From Halomonas saccharevitans (GTDB lineage: Bacteria > Pseudomonadota > Gammaproteobacteria > Pseudomonadales > Halomonadaceae), in NCBI RefSeq assembly GCF_900116405.1, contig NZ_FPAQ01000017.1:1-64000 (forward strand): a stretch of 64,000 nt of DNA. The letters are read 5' to 3'. Both the position numbers and the translations under genes were made by a program. Below the pieces are notes generated by a model. The model was not told the DNA's origin and did not search any database. It saw only the letters and a list, made by a program, of their open reading frames with translations. Shown here one piece after another: positions 53,626 to 62,798 of the stretch; the stretch's first letter is position 1; every line of letters begins with the position of its first letter.

Positions 53626-54564
53626 TTACGACTGGGCGGCGACGTCCTGGATCAGGAAGCCGGACTCGATCCCCGAGAGCACCGGGGCGCGCTCGTAGGT
53701 CACCGGGTAAATCCAGCTCTTGGCGTTGCGCTCGTTGTAGGGCTCCTCGACGATCGGGTGCCCCTCGAGGGTGTAGGTGTAGCCGAAGGAGGGTTCGGCC
53801 CGGGAGCTGACCTGCTCGGGCACGTAGGCCAGCACCGCGGCATTGCCCCAGGCGTCCACCATGGTGTCGCTGCCCTCGTTCATGTACACCGCCTCGCCGA
53901 TCACGATGCGACGCAGGTTGAACAGGCGGGCCAGCATCTCGGCGGTGATCGAGTCGGAGCTGGTGCACTTGAAGCGCTCCAGGATCTTGGGGTGCTCGCA
54001 CAGGGCGTTGAAGCCGGCCGCCGGGATCTCCAGCGTGTTGGGCCGCACGCCGATGATCGAGCGCACCGCCTCGCGGTACTCGCGAATCTGCTTCGCCGGG
54101 TCGCTGGTGCCGTCGGTCCACTGGTCGGTGCCCGACAGGGTGATCTTGTTGTTCACGCCGTAGTTGGCCGGGTTGGTGGCCAGCTCGGCCTGCTCGATCT
54201 CCAGCGAGAGCGACATGATGTTCATGGTCTCGTTGGTGGCCTGGGTACCCAGGTCGATGCCGGGCACTTGGTTGGCGTCCTGCATGTGCTCCCAGGGCAC
54301 CTGGCCTTCCAGGGCGTCCTGCACCAGCGAGAACGGCTTGCCTTCATAGCCGAACTGCACCCGCTTGGTGTTGGCACCCGGGGCGCGGCGCGTCTTGTAG
54401 CGCTTGAACGAGTCGCGCCCGAACTCGATGACCTGCCCGCCGCGCTGCTTCACGGGCACGCGGGGGAACAGGGCGAAGCCGACGCGCTCGGGGTGGCGAT
54501 ACCCCTGGGCCACGTTGGACAGGATCGGGTCGATCACCCGGACTTGCTGGTTGTTCATGACCAT
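53626..54564 (-). CDS. Major capsid protein
   Basis: Protein of 312 residues in the position of Mu gpT. Features include DPILSNVAQGYRHPERVGF at the start, the capsid-type segment WGNAAVLAYVPEQVSSRAEP and a C-terminal YERAPVLSGIESGFLI. It belongs to the major capsid group of several Mu-like and lambda-like phages, distinct in sequence from Mu gpT itself. GGAG lies 10 bases before the first ATG; an ATG six bases later is possible. Confidence 0.88.
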   Translation of the reverse strand: MVMNNQQVRVIDPILSNVAQGYRHPERVGFALFPRVPVKQRGGQVIEFGRDSFKRYKTRRAPGANTKRVQFGYEGKPFSLVQDALEGQVPWEHMQDANQVPGIDLGTQATNETMNIMSLSLEIEQAELATNPANYGVNNKITLSGTDQWTDGTSDPAKQIREYREAVRSIIGVRPNTLEIPAAGFNALCEHPKILERFKCTSSDSITAEMLARLFNLRRIVIGEAVYMNEGSDTMVDAWGNAAVLAYVPEQVSSRAEPSFGYTYTLEGHPIVEEPYNERNAKSWIYPVTYERAPVLSGIESGFLIQDVAAQS

Positions 54565-54600
54565 CGGTTAACGTCTCCTTGAAAGCGGGTTACCGGCCGT

Positions 54601-54945
54601 TTAGCGGACCAGCAGCACCTCGATGAACTCACCGGCGCCGGCCGCCGAGTCGAGCGCGCGGGCCAGCACGATCTCGCCGCCCACGCCGGGGTTGGTGATG
54701 GCCATGCCGCTGGCATCGCTGACCACCTCATCGCCCACGGCGACGGCTCCGGCGGTCTCCACCACGCTGGTGCCCATGACATCGAGGGCCAGGTCCTGGC
54801 CGTCCACGGCGTCATGGCCGGCCACGCCCATGGCGTCGCCACCGGAGGCGGCGACCTGGGCGCCATCGAAGCCCACGAAACGGTGCCCGGCGACCGCCCC
54901 CGAGGCGGTCACGGTGAGGGCGAGTACGACGATCTTCTGGCTCAT
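54601..54945 (-). CDS. Capsid decoration/cement protein (DUF2190-like)
   Basis: Protein of 114 residues, Gly/Ala/Val-rich and beta-type, with the typical start KIVVLALTVTASGAVAGHRF and the end AAGAGEFIEVLLV. DUF2190 proteins stabilise capsids. The gene lies between protease/scaffold and major capsid genes and overlaps the protease gene by four bases. Confidence 0.82.
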   Translation of the reverse strand: MSQKIVVLALTVTASGAVAGHRFVGFDGAQVAASGGDAMGVAGHDAVDGQDLALDVMGTSVVETAGAVAVGDEVVSDASGMAITNPGVGGEIVLARALDSAAGAGEFIEVLLVR

Positions 54946-56063
54946 GCCTGGTTACCTCCCCGCTGCACGGCGCTGACGGCCGTGATGTAGTCGCAGTCGT
55001 GCTTCTCCTGGTAGGCCACCGCACGGGCGTGCAGACGGGCCTTGTCCGGGTCCACGTTGTAGCCGTCCGGGGCCTGGTAGCCGGCGCCCTCGGCGTCGTC
55101 GCCGCCGGCCGCGGCGCGCTCGCTGTAGTCCACCGCCACGGGCAGCTCCTTGAGGAAGCCTTCCAGCCAGGCGCGATCGGTGGTCTTCACCTTGTCGCTG
55201 CCCTCGCCGAACTCCAGGGCCTCCTCGGCGTCCTGGTTGGCCATGAAGGCCACCAGGCCGTCGCGGTGCTTGGGCAGCACGCGGCCTTGCGTCACCAGGT
55301 CGTCGACCAGGTGGGCGCTGGCCTCGGCCTGTGCCTTGCGTTCGCGCTCGGCGAAGGCGGCCTCCTGTTCCTTGAGCCGGTTCTCGCGCTCGGCCGCCTC
55401 GCGCTCGCGGCGCTCCAGTTCTTGCTTGTCCACGTCGGTCACCTCCAGGGTGGGCTTGGGGTGTGGCGGTTGATGGGAGGGGCGCTCGCCGTAGCTCGGC
55501 GCGTCGCGCTCCTCCAGGTGCTCGATCTCCCAGTCGGGCAGCACCTTGTCGGCGGCCTCCAGGCCGTCGTCGGCGATCAGCTTGTCGCGCAGGCCGCGGA
55601 ACAGCCGCTGCAGGATGCCGCCGCGGATCTCGCCGAACTCCAGCTCCACCACGCCGGTGTCGCCGTCGGCGAACTCGATCTGCTTCAGGCCCTTGATGGC
55701 CGGGGGCTGGGCGCCCAGGAAGCCCACGTGGCGCAGGTAGTACACGCCGGGCTTGGGATTGGCGGGAGAGTCGGGGCGGTAGAAGCTCGCCGACACCTTC
55801 TTGAAGCGGCCGGACTCGACCAGCTCGGCGAACTGCGGCTCGACCTGGTCGGGCTCGGCGGTCAGGGTGTCGGCGAATGCCAGGGACTTCACCCAGCCAT
55901 AGGCGGGGTGATCGTGGCGCGGGTGCCCCACCACGATGGGCGCTTCATGCAGCGCCGGATCGTAGGCGGCGGCACTCTCGCGCAGCTGCTGCTCGGTGAA
56001 CCCGATGGTCTCGCCGGACATATCGGTGTGCGTGCCCGGCCGGAAAATCTCGATGCGCTGCAT
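54942..56063 (-). CDS. Phage head maturation protease with scaffold region (Mu gpI-like)
   Basis: Protein of 373 residues. The N-terminal part has the segments APIVVGHPRHDHPAYGWVKS and RFKKVSASFYRP, matching Mu I protease with a serine in KVSASF as the candidate nucleophile. The middle is a long charged coiled coil (about residues 205-255, rich in E, R and K), typical of a scaffold moiety. In Mu the I gene also yields the scaffold Z from an internal start; that may hold here too. About 270 bp of non-coding DNA lie upstream. Confidence 0.88.
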   Translation of the reverse strand: MQRIEIFRPGTHTDMSGETIGFTEQQLRESAAAYDPALHEAPIVVGHPRHDHPAYGWVKSLAFADTLTAEPDQVEPQFAELVESGRFKKVSASFYRPDSPANPKPGVYYLRHVGFLGAQPPAIKGLKQIEFADGDTGVVELEFGEIRGGILQRLFRGLRDKLIADDGLEAADKVLPDWEIEHLEERDAPSYGERPSHQPPHPKPTLEVTDVDKQELERREREAAERENRLKEQEAAFAERERKAQAEASAHLVDDLVTQGRVLPKHRDGLVAFMANQDAEEALEFGEGSDKVKTTDRAWLEGFLKELPVAVDYSERAAAGGDDAEGAGYQAPDGYNVDPDKARLHARAVAYQEKHDCDYITAVSAVQRGGNQA

Positions 56064-56332
56064 GGCGGCCTCCCGTGTTCGTGGGGGCCAGTATCGAGGG
56101 CGCCGCGGCGGGCGGTAAGGCGAAGGGCTTCAGCGGAAAGCGGAGGGGTGCGACGGGTCGAGCGAGGCGGGAAAACGGCGGCCGCGAGGGCGAAACCCAT
56201 ATAACCAGCGACCGCCGCCACGGGCAAGCTGTTTAAACCCTGTTTAAATCGCCGCAGGCGCGTGTAAAAAATTCGAGTCGTAACACGGGGGCGGGAAAGA
56301 CGAACGGCGCTTGTGCGGCCTCACAGGCCGCT

Positions 56333-56848
56333 CTAGGTGGTGCCGGGCTGACCGCCGAGGGCGTAGCGCCCGAGGATCTCGTCGATCACCTGGCGGTCCT
56401 CGTCGGACAGCCCCAGGTAGGGGCGCGCCGGGATGGTCACCTTCTTGACCAGGGCGAAGGCACCGCCGGGCCGACCGATGGCCAGCGAGCCGCCCTTGGC
56501 CCGGATGGTGCCACCCAACTGGTGGATGGCGCCATAGATCTTGTTGGTACCCTGCTCGAGGGTGTCGCGGCCCGCCCGGTAGTGGATCGAGCCGCGCAGG
56601 CCGGCGCCGCCGCTCTCGGTCAGGATCTGGTCGTTGCGCTTGTTGGCCTTGGTGAAGTCCGACAGCGGCTCCCAGGGGTGGCCCTCGGGATCGGTCTCGG
56701 TGCGAAAGCGCTCCTCCACCGCGCCCTGCAGGTGCTCGCCGATCTCCAGCAGCGCCGGGCGCAGGTTCTCGACGTTGCGCCGCATGCGGCCGAGCATCTC
56801 GGCCACCTGCTCGTTGTTGATGTCTACGTTCAGGGCAATGCCGGCCAT
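56333..56848 (-). CDS. Virion morphogenesis protein (Mu gpG-like)
   Basis: Protein of 171 residues in the phage virion morphogenesis family (Mu gp31/G). Conserved segments are LRPALLEIGEHLQGAVEERF, ETDPEGHPWEPLSDFT and HQLGGTIRAKGGSLAI. It probably is a tail-completion/neck protein. The start lies one base after the MuF-like gene stop. A 269-bp non-coding stretch follows, holding GTTTAAA repeats at 56231-56248. Confidence 0.88.
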   Translation of the reverse strand: MAGIALNVDINNEQVAEMLGRMRRNVENLRPALLEIGEHLQGAVEERFRTETDPEGHPWEPLSDFTKANKRNDQILTESGGAGLRGSIHYRAGRDTLEQGTNKIYGAIHQLGGTIRAKGGSLAIGRPGGAFALVKKVTIPARPYLGLSDEDRQVIDEILGRYALGGQPGTT

Positions 56849-56849
56849 G

Positions 56850-57647
56850 TCACTCCTCCAGCGGATCGGGGTCGTCGCCCAGGGCGGCGCGAATCTCGGC
56901 CATCATCGCGGTGGCCAGCACGTCGGGCAGCTGGCTGCGCTTGCGCTCCACGGCCTCGCGGGTGCGCGCGGCCACACTCTTGCCGGGTGGGTAGTTGAAG
57001 CCGGGGTCCACGCCTTCGGGCACGTCCTCCTGGCGCGCCCCGGTGGTGTCCTGCCAGGGCTCGCGCTTCACCGTGGGCGCGGTGTCCGGGCCCTCCTTGC
57101 CCATGCGCTCCAGGTCGGCCGGCCCCTTGGCCACCACCTTGCAGCTGCAGCCCCAGCCGTTGGGCGGGTAGTGCTCCCGCCACCAGGGATCGTCGGCATG
57201 CAGCACCATCTTGTCCCACGCCAGGTGCTCCTCGCGCGGGTCGGCGCTGCCGCCGTGCAGGTACTGCCAGTAGGGGCGCACCCTGAGCAGGTCGGGATCG
57301 GTCAGCTGGGCGTGACGCCCGGCGGCGTAGGCGGTGCGCAGGTTGGTTTCGTAGATCACCCGGGTGCGCCAGCCGCGCCCGCCGCGGTACTCCCAGCCGG
57401 TGCGCGCCACCGTCTCGTCGAAGCGCTCGCGGAACGCCTCCAGGGTGGTGCCCTGGCTGATCGCCTCGTCCACCGCCCCGCGCAGGTCGTTGAGCAGGTC
57501 GGCCTTGGCGGCACCCGCCACCATGAAGGCGCTGTCGTGGGCCTCCTTCCACACGTCGGTCCAGCGCGTGCCGGGCATGTTGACCTTGTTGCGGAAGAAG
57601 GCGATGGCCTCCTCGAACGGCAGATCCTGGTACTCGACGGCCATCAC
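56850..57647 (-). CDS. Phage head morphogenesis protein (MuF/gp30-like)
   Basis: Minor head protein of 265 residues in the SPP1 gp7/MuF family. The conserved core ETNLRTAYAAGRHAQLTDP and the Cys/Trp-rich CSCKVVAKGPADL region are present. Mu gp30 is longer, so this is a compact form. It overlaps the portal gene by four bases and should act with the portal during DNA packaging or ejection. Confidence 0.88.
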   Translation of the reverse strand: MMAVEYQDLPFEEAIAFFRNKVNMPGTRWTDVWKEAHDSAFMVAGAAKADLLNDLRGAVDEAISQGTTLEAFRERFDETVARTGWEYRGGRGWRTRVIYETNLRTAYAAGRHAQLTDPDLLRVRPYWQYLHGGSADPREEHLAWDKMVLHADDPWWREHYPPNGWGCSCKVVAKGPADLERMGKEGPDTAPTVKREPWQDTTGARQEDVPEGVDPGFNYPPGKSVAARTREAVERKRSQLPDVLATAMMAEIRAALGDDPDPLEE

Positions 57648-59098
57648 TCGCCCTCGCTGACGTCGGCCCGGCCGGACAGCTCGGCGGTGGCGATAGCCTT
57701 CTGCATCACCTTGGCGAGCTGCTCACTGGGCATCTCGGCGTACAGCGCCTCGAGGCCGTCACGGATCTCGGCCAGGCTCGAGGCATTGGCCACCAGGCGA
57801 CGCACCGGCTCCATCATCTCGCCCCAAGCGGGCTCGGCCTCGCGCTCCAGACGGTCGGCCATCATGTCGCCGCGCCGCTTGGCGCTGTCGTCGCCCTCGG
57901 CGAAGCCCACCGGCGCCGCCGATTGGGGCGGGCGGCTGTCGACCTCCCAGCCGTCGCCGTAGCGCTCCTGGATGTAGCGCAGGCTGGGGCGATAGCCCAG
58001 CCGCGACACGCGCTCGTCGCGCTCGGCCAGCTTGTTGAGGTCCTCGGGCTGCCCCATGCGCCGCCACACGCGCGGCGTCTTGGCACTGGGGAAGTTCCAC
58101 TCGGTCAGCCACCTGGCCACCGACTGGTTGAAGCTCTCGCAGACCACGTCGGCGTCGGCCTTGGTGATGTCGTCGCGCACCTCGCCGGCCATGTCCTCAC
58201 CACCCAGGCGCCCCGGGGTGCTCTCGCTGGAGCCGGTGTGGCCCAGGATCACCTTGGCAATAGCGCGGTCCATGCGGTCGTACAGCGAGGTGTAGTCGGC
58301 GGTACCGCTGCGCGCGGCCTCGATCAGCTCGATCTGCATGCCGTCTGGCACGATCACCCCCGAGTCGGAATGCACCGCCTGCAGCGCCTGCAGCAGCTTC
58401 TGCTTCTGCGCCTCGGTGCTCGAGCCGGGATAGGTGCCCTTGGCGGTGGGCTGGCCGAACTTGTCCAGGAACACCAGCCACAGCCGCAGGCCGTTGCGCT
58501 TGAAGAACACCGGCCAGTACAGCCAGTGCCCCAGGCCCTGGCCATAGGGCTCGTCGTCGTGGTCGGCGCCGGTCGAGAAGTGCCAGAACTTGCGCTCCGG
58601 CAGCAGCTCGCCCTCGGGCGTGCTGGCGGTCAGCAGGCGCAGGCGCCCGGCGCCGTCGAAGCGGAAGCGGCGCCGGTTGCGCACCTTGAGCGCGTCCAGG
58701 GTGACGTAGCGCCCCTCGTGGCCCCACAGGCACTCGGCCACGGCGTAGCCGTAGAAGATGCCGTGCAGCATGTTGGTAGTCGCCCGGTCGAAGCGGATCG
58801 ACTGCAGCTGCTCGCGCAGGAAGGCCGCGGCGGCCTTGTCCTGGCGGCGGTTGCCGCCGGCCTCCACCTCCCACTCGGCGGACGCCACCGCCAGCTGCCG
58901 CTGCTGCCAGGTGGCCTTCACCTGGTCGTCGCGCAGCAGCTCCTCGTAGAGCCGCAGGTCGCCACCGCCCCGGGTGGCCAGCACGCTGTCGGTGGGCTGC
59001 AGCAGCTGCAGCGGCGTGACGTACCCGCGCGTGATGTCGCGCCCATCCAGCGTGGACGCGACCTCCTGCATCTCTGGCTTCGGCGCTTCGCTCGCCAT
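57644..59098 (-). CDS. Portal protein (Mu gp29-like, DUF935)
   Basis: Portal of 484 residues. The DUF935 hallmarks are RDITRGYVTPLQLLQPTD at the N terminus, EELLRDDQVKATWQQRQLAV and the central KFWHFSTGADHDDEPYGQGL. It forms the dodecameric channel through which the terminase packages DNA. The ATG adjoins the terminase stop. Confidence 0.92.
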   Translation of the reverse strand: MASEAPKPEMQEVASTLDGRDITRGYVTPLQLLQPTDSVLATRGGGDLRLYEELLRDDQVKATWQQRQLAVASAEWEVEAGGNRRQDKAAAAFLREQLQSIRFDRATTNMLHGIFYGYAVAECLWGHEGRYVTLDALKVRNRRRFRFDGAGRLRLLTASTPEGELLPERKFWHFSTGADHDDEPYGQGLGHWLYWPVFFKRNGLRLWLVFLDKFGQPTAKGTYPGSSTEAQKQKLLQALQAVHSDSGVIVPDGMQIELIEAARSGTADYTSLYDRMDRAIAKVILGHTGSSESTPGRLGGEDMAGEVRDDITKADADVVCESFNQSVARWLTEWNFPSAKTPRVWRRMGQPEDLNKLAERDERVSRLGYRPSLRYIQERYGDGWEVDSRPPQSAAPVGFAEGDDSAKRRGDMMADRLEREAEPAWGEMMEPVRRLVANASSLAEIRDGLEALYAEMPSEQLAKVMQKAIATAELSGRADVSEGE

Positions 59099-61192
59099 CT
59101 AGAATCCCCCTGTGTCCATGCCGCCCCCGACGACACCCCAGCCCACGTCCCCCTGGACGCGGCCGGCCTCGTAGCCGCTGCGCTGGATGCCGGTGGAGCG
59201 AAAGTCGATTTCCACGCCGTCCTGGCGGGTCGCGTAGTAGGCCAGCGCCAGGGCGATCGCGGCGTCGCCGTGGCGCTGCTGCTGGCCGGTGCTCTTGGGC
59301 AGGCGCGCCACGCCGTCCACCAGCTTGATGGCGCGCAGGTCGTCGAGCAGGTGCGAGTCCTTGGGGATCGCCAGCTCGCCGTCCTCGAACGCCGCCTTCA
59401 GCGGCGGCATGTGCTCGCGGTACCAGGCCTCGGTGAACTGCACCTCGTGGATCCGCGCGCCGTACTGCTGGGTGGCCACCTCGGCCAGATAGGCGCCGTT
59501 GCCCCGGGCGTCCAGGGCGCCGACGTGGAAGCGGGCCAGCCGGTCGCAAAGGTAGAACAGCACCTGGCGCTGCTGCTCGAAGGGCATGTTGCCCAGCTCG
59601 ACGATGAACGGCACCCGCCGCCCCAAGTCGGCACCGGTGACCATCGGCACGACCACCGTCAGGTCCGAGACTCGGCCGAAGTCCTCGCCCACTGAGACCA
59701 GCAGCTCCGGCGGCAGCGAGGTCAGCAGCGGCCCCAGCTCGCGGTCGCACCAGTCGCGGATCTCGGCCTCGCGCAGGTGCACCGGCCAGTGCTTGAAGTC
59801 GTCGTCCATGCGCAGCCGCAGCACCGGCGGGCCGTCGACCATGCGCGCCTCGATCAGCGCGCGGGACAGCCAGGCGCCCGAGCCCTGGGACGGGATCACG
59901 TCCAGCTCCTCGTTGGCCGCGTCGCCGTAGAAGGCATAGACGCCCTGCATCCACTCGCGCTCGCCCTCGGCGCTCCACTCCTTGCCCAGGCGCAGGCACA
60001 CCCGGCGATAGAGCCCCTGGTCGACCGCCTCCTGGAAGGTGATGCGCTGCACCGAGCCCGCGCGCTTGCCGGCGCGAATGTCGTTGATCAGCTCGTTGAA
60101 GGGGTTGCGCTCGCCGTTGTGGGTGCTGATCACGCGCACCTTGCCGCCCCAGATCAGCAGCGCCAGGGCCGCCTTGAGCAGTTCGCCGAGCTTGTCGTGG
60201 AAGGCCGCCTCGTCGATCACCACCACGCCTTGCTTGCCGCGCAGGTTGGCGGGGCGCGACGACAGCGCCACGATGCGGTGGCCGCTGCCGGGGAACTTGA
60301 TGGTGAACGTCTTGATGTTCTTGTCGTCGCCGTCGTCTTCCCAGATCCCTTCCTCGACGGCGCTGGCCGCGTGGTTGAAGGCTCGCGCCCACATGCCGCA
60401 GGCCTCCACGTATTCGATGGCCATGTCCTGGTTATAGCCGATGTAATAGACGTTCTGACCGCCGGCCCCGGTGGCGGCGGCGGCGATCAGCACGTCGTCG
60501 GCGGCCTCGGCCCAGGTCAGGCCGGTACGCCGCGACTTCTCGCTGACCTTCAGCTGGCTGTCGTCGGCGATCCACGCCTGCTGGTAGTCCAGCAGCACCG
60601 GCGGCGGGGCGTCGGCGGCGTGGGTGGCCGGCAGCTTCGCGGGCACCTCGGTCATTTGGCGACCCCCCAGCAGCTCGCGGCGCAGGTTGTCCACCATGTC
60701 CTTGGAGAGCCCGCCGCGCTTGGCCACCTCGGCAGCCTTGTCGGCGGCTTGCCTGGCCACCTCGCTACGGATGCGCAGCTCGCGCTCCACGCTCACCTTG
60801 TCGGCGTTGGCCAGATCCTTGATCGCCCCGGCCAGGAACATGATGTCCTTGGTGCTGATCTCGGCGTCGTCGTCGCCGGCATTGGCCAGCTGCTGGAAGG
60901 CCACGGTGCGCAGCATCTCCGACAGCAGGCGACCGACGTCGCCGTCCGGGTCTTCCTCCAGCTTGCCCACCCAGACCTTGGCCAGCTCCTGGGCCTCGCG
61001 GTAGCGCTGCATCTGCTGACGGGCCGACTTGACGTAACGCCCCACGGCGCTGCGGCTGGGCGCGTCGTCGCCCATCATGTTGTCGAGCTGCTCGACGATC
61101 TGGTCGATGGTCGCTCGCCCGTCGCGGATGGCGCGATCGACGCTCTCGCGGATCCGCGGGTCGAGCTTGGCGACGCTGCTGCGGCGGGCCAT
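59099..61192 (-). CDS. Fused Mu gp27 (DUF3486) and gp28 terminase large subunit
   Basis: One open frame of 697 residues joins two Mu proteins. Residues about 1-170 match the gp27/DUF3486 family (RSSVAKLDPRIRESVDRAI, PSRSAVGRYVKSARQQM). Residues from about 185 on match gp28, the packaging ATPase: LLDYQQAWIADDSQLKVSEK, SRRTGLTWAEAADDVL as adenine/Walker A-like region, VVVIDEAAF as Walker B, and a C-terminal RNase H-like nuclease with VGEDFGRVSDL. An internal ATG at 60655 (MTEVPAKL) with a G-rich site upstream could also start a separate gp28. In Mu these are two genes. Confidence 0.88.
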   Translation of the reverse strand: MARRSSVAKLDPRIRESVDRAIRDGRATIDQIVEQLDNMMGDDAPSRSAVGRYVKSARQQMQRYREAQELAKVWVGKLEEDPDGDVGRLLSEMLRTVAFQQLANAGDDDAEISTKDIMFLAGAIKDLANADKVSVERELRIRSEVARQAADKAAEVAKRGGLSKDMVDNLRRELLGGRQMTEVPAKLPATHAADAPPPVLLDYQQAWIADDSQLKVSEKSRRTGLTWAEAADDVLIAAAATGAGGQNVYYIGYNQDMAIEYVEACGMWARAFNHAASAVEEGIWEDDGDDKNIKTFTIKFPGSGHRIVALSSRPANLRGKQGVVVIDEAAFHDKLGELLKAALALLIWGGKVRVISTHNGERNPFNELINDIRAGKRAGSVQRITFQEAVDQGLYRRVCLRLGKEWSAEGEREWMQGVYAFYGDAANEELDVIPSQGSGAWLSRALIEARMVDGPPVLRLRMDDDFKHWPVHLREAEIRDWCDRELGPLLTSLPPELLVSVGEDFGRVSDLTVVVPMVTGADLGRRVPFIVELGNMPFEQQRQVLFYLCDRLARFHVGALDARGNGAYLAEVATQQYGARIHEVQFTEAWYREHMPPLKAAFEDGELAIPKDSHLLDDLRAIKLVDGVARLPKSTGQQQRHGDAAIALALAYYATRQDGVEIDFRSTGIQRSGYEAGRVQGDVGWGVVGGGMDTGGF

Positions 61193-61195
61193 GGC

Positions 61196-61492
61196 TTATT
61201 CCCCCGGCATCGGACGCTTGACGCCGCGCACGCGGGCGCGGCCGGCGGCGGCATCGCCGCCCCGGGCGGTCAGGGTAGCCACGGTCACGCTGCCCATCTC
61301 CTCGAGGCGCACCAGGTCCTGCTCGGCCAGCCAGTCCAGGTCGGTGGCCAGGCGGTCCTGGCTCACGGCGTGGCCCATGCCCTCCAGGGCGTTGCCCAGC
61401 AGGATGGCATTGGCGCTGTAGCCGGCGGATTGCTCCAGCAGGCGCAGCATCTGCAGGCGCCGGTCCTCGGTCAGGATGCGCTCATAGCTCAT
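61196..61492 (-). CDS. Mu gp26-like winged-helix phage protein (VpaChn25_0724 family)
   Basis: Protein of 98 residues with a winged-helix pattern: EDRRLQMLRLLEQSAGYSAN, HAVSQDRLATDLDWLAEQDL. It matches the VpaChn25_0724/ArsR-like phage family placed before gp27 in Mu relatives. ATGA overlap couples it to the DUF2730 gene. DNA binding, perhaps in packaging, is likely but unproven. Confidence 0.85.
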   Translation of the reverse strand: MSYERILTEDRRLQMLRLLEQSAGYSANAILLGNALEGMGHAVSQDRLATDLDWLAEQDLVRLEEMGSVTVATLTARGGDAAAGRARVRGVKRPMPGE

Positions 61493-61830
61493 TTGCGTTG
61501 CTCCAGCAGGTGTTGATGTACCAGGCTCAATTGCTTGCCCAGGGCTTCGTTGGTCGAGGCGGCGTGCGCCAGCCCCTGGTTGGTCTCGTCGAGCTTGCGC
61601 CACAGGTCGCGCAGCTCCTTGGTGCCGGGGCGGTGACGCAGGTCGTGGTCAACGCCGTCCACGCGCCGCTCCAGCTCGTCGACACGCTCGTTGATCTCCC
61701 CGATGGCCTGGCCCGTGGCGCGCGTGCGATTCACCCACCAGGCGTAAACGGACACGCCGACCAACCCGGCCACCTGCACCAGGTCGAAGAAAAAGCGCGC
61801 CATCGTCCAGTCGATTGATTCCCCCATCAT
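61489..61830 (-). CDS. DUF2730 family phage protein
   Basis: Protein of 113 residues with one N-terminal transmembrane helix (FDLVQVAGLVGVSVYAWWV) and a long coiled coil (EINERVDELERRVDGVDHDL). Matches DUF2730 of Mu-like phages. The start codon overlaps the TraR stop (ATGA). Function unknown. Confidence 0.85.
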   Translation of the reverse strand: MMGESIDWTMARFFFDLVQVAGLVGVSVYAWWVNRTRATGQAIGEINERVDELERRVDGVDHDLRHRPGTKELRDLWRKLDETNQGLAHAASTNEALGKQLSLVHQHLLEQRK

Positions 61831-62063
61831 CCCCTCGCGTAGCGTGATTGGCGTTTGTCGTGATCTTCCTGGCAGGGCACGCAGCGCCGCGCGGTCGGCC
61901 AGGCGGCGAGCCGCGCCGCCGGGATCGGCTCCCCGCACGCCTCGCAGCACCCGTCGGGCGATGGCTCGGCGCGGGCCATGCGCTCCCGGTGGGCATCCAG
62001 GGCGGTCTCGCGCTCGCGCTCACTCAGCGCGGCCGCCGTCTCGTACTGCTGCTCGGTCCACAC
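61827..62063 (-). CDS. TraR/DksA-like C4 zinc-finger protein
   Basis: Protein of 78 residues with a C-terminal C4 zinc finger (CEACGEPIP and RRCVPCQ) and an N-terminal helix. TraR proteins bind the secondary channel of RNA polymerase and mimic DksA with ppGpp, altering host transcription. The gene overlaps the putative Rz1-like gene by 44 bases. Its role in this phage is inferred from family. Confidence 0.87.
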   Translation of the reverse strand: MWTEQQYETAAALSERERETALDAHRERMARAEPSPDGCCEACGEPIPAARLAAWPTARRCVPCQEDHDKRQSRYARG

Positions 62064-62418
62064 AATCCCGGCTCCATTGGCGCACGCGCGCCAGTTTCTT
62101 CCATCCCCGACTGCCCCACTGGTGGACCTCGGCCATGTAGCGCGCCACGTCGCGCTGGGTGTATTCCCCCGCCGGCTTGTCCGGCGAGGCCTCGTCTTCG
62201 GTCATGCCCGGCCCCGGGGCGCACACCACCGCCCGCGGCGGCGGCTCCGGGGGTGGCGCGGGCGCACTGGCGCAGCCGGCCAGGATCAGCACCACCAGCA
62301 GCAGGCAGAACAGGGCGATCCCGCGCCACAGGGTCTGGAACATCCAGTCATCCCGGAAGCCCTGCACCAGGGCATAGCCCCCGACGGCGATCAGCAGCAT
62401 GGCGGCCACGATGGTCAC
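62020..62418 (-). CDS. Putative outer-membrane spanin lipoprotein (Rz1-like)
   Basis: Frame of 132 residues beginning at a GTG that overlaps the i-spanin stop (GTGA). After hydrophobic segments it shows a lipobox, LVVLILAGC (C49), followed by a Pro-rich stretch PAPPPEPPPRA, features of Rz1-type outer-membrane lipoproteins. The long N-terminal extension before the lipobox is unusual; translation may start further downstream. The C-terminal half (EYTQRDVARYMAEVHQWGS) has no known motif. Confidence 0.65.
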   Translation of the reverse strand: MTIVAAMLLIAVGGYALVQGFRDDWMFQTLWRGIALFCLLLVVLILAGCASAPAPPPEPPPRAVVCAPGPGMTEDEASPDKPAGEYTQRDVARYMAEVHQWGSRGWKKLARVRQWSRDCVDRAAVRDGGRAE

Positions 62419-62798
62419 GGCAGGGCCTCCAGAGTGTCGCGCAGCACCGGCGCCACCGGGCCGTCGTCCTCGGCCGGGGCCCGGGCGATGCGCTGCCGCA
62501 GAACGCGGTAGCGCTCGTCGATCTCGGCCAGGCTGTCCTGCAGCTCGCGCACGGCGCGCTCGGCATGGGCCTGCTCGGCGATCGCCGTCACCAGGTCGTC
62601 GCGGTAGCGGTTGGCGCGCGCCCGCCAGGCGTCGCGCCCGCGGTGCAGCGAGTCGGCCTCGAACTGCGCCTCGGTCACGGCCAGCTCCAGCCGGGCGGTC
62701 TCGGTCTGGTGCCACAGCCAGCCGCCGGCCACGGCGGCGACCAGGGCGCCGATCAGCCACACGCGGCCGGGCAGCAGGCGCAGCAGCTTCAGGAACAT
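62415..62798 (-). CDS. Putative inner-membrane spanin (Rz-like)
   Basis: Protein of 127 residues with one N-terminal helix (WLIGALVAAVAGGWLWHQTE) and a long charged coiled coil, the topology of Rz. The ATG at 62798 overlaps the endolysin end by ten bases. Together with the downstream lipoprotein it would fuse inner and outer membranes in lysis. Confidence 0.75.
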   Translation of the reverse strand: MFLKLLRLLPGRVWLIGALVAAVAGGWLWHQTETARLELAVTEAQFEADSLHRGRDAWRARANRYRDDLVTAIAEQAHAERAVRELQDSLAEIDERYRVLRQRIARAPAEDDGPVAPVLRDTLEALP

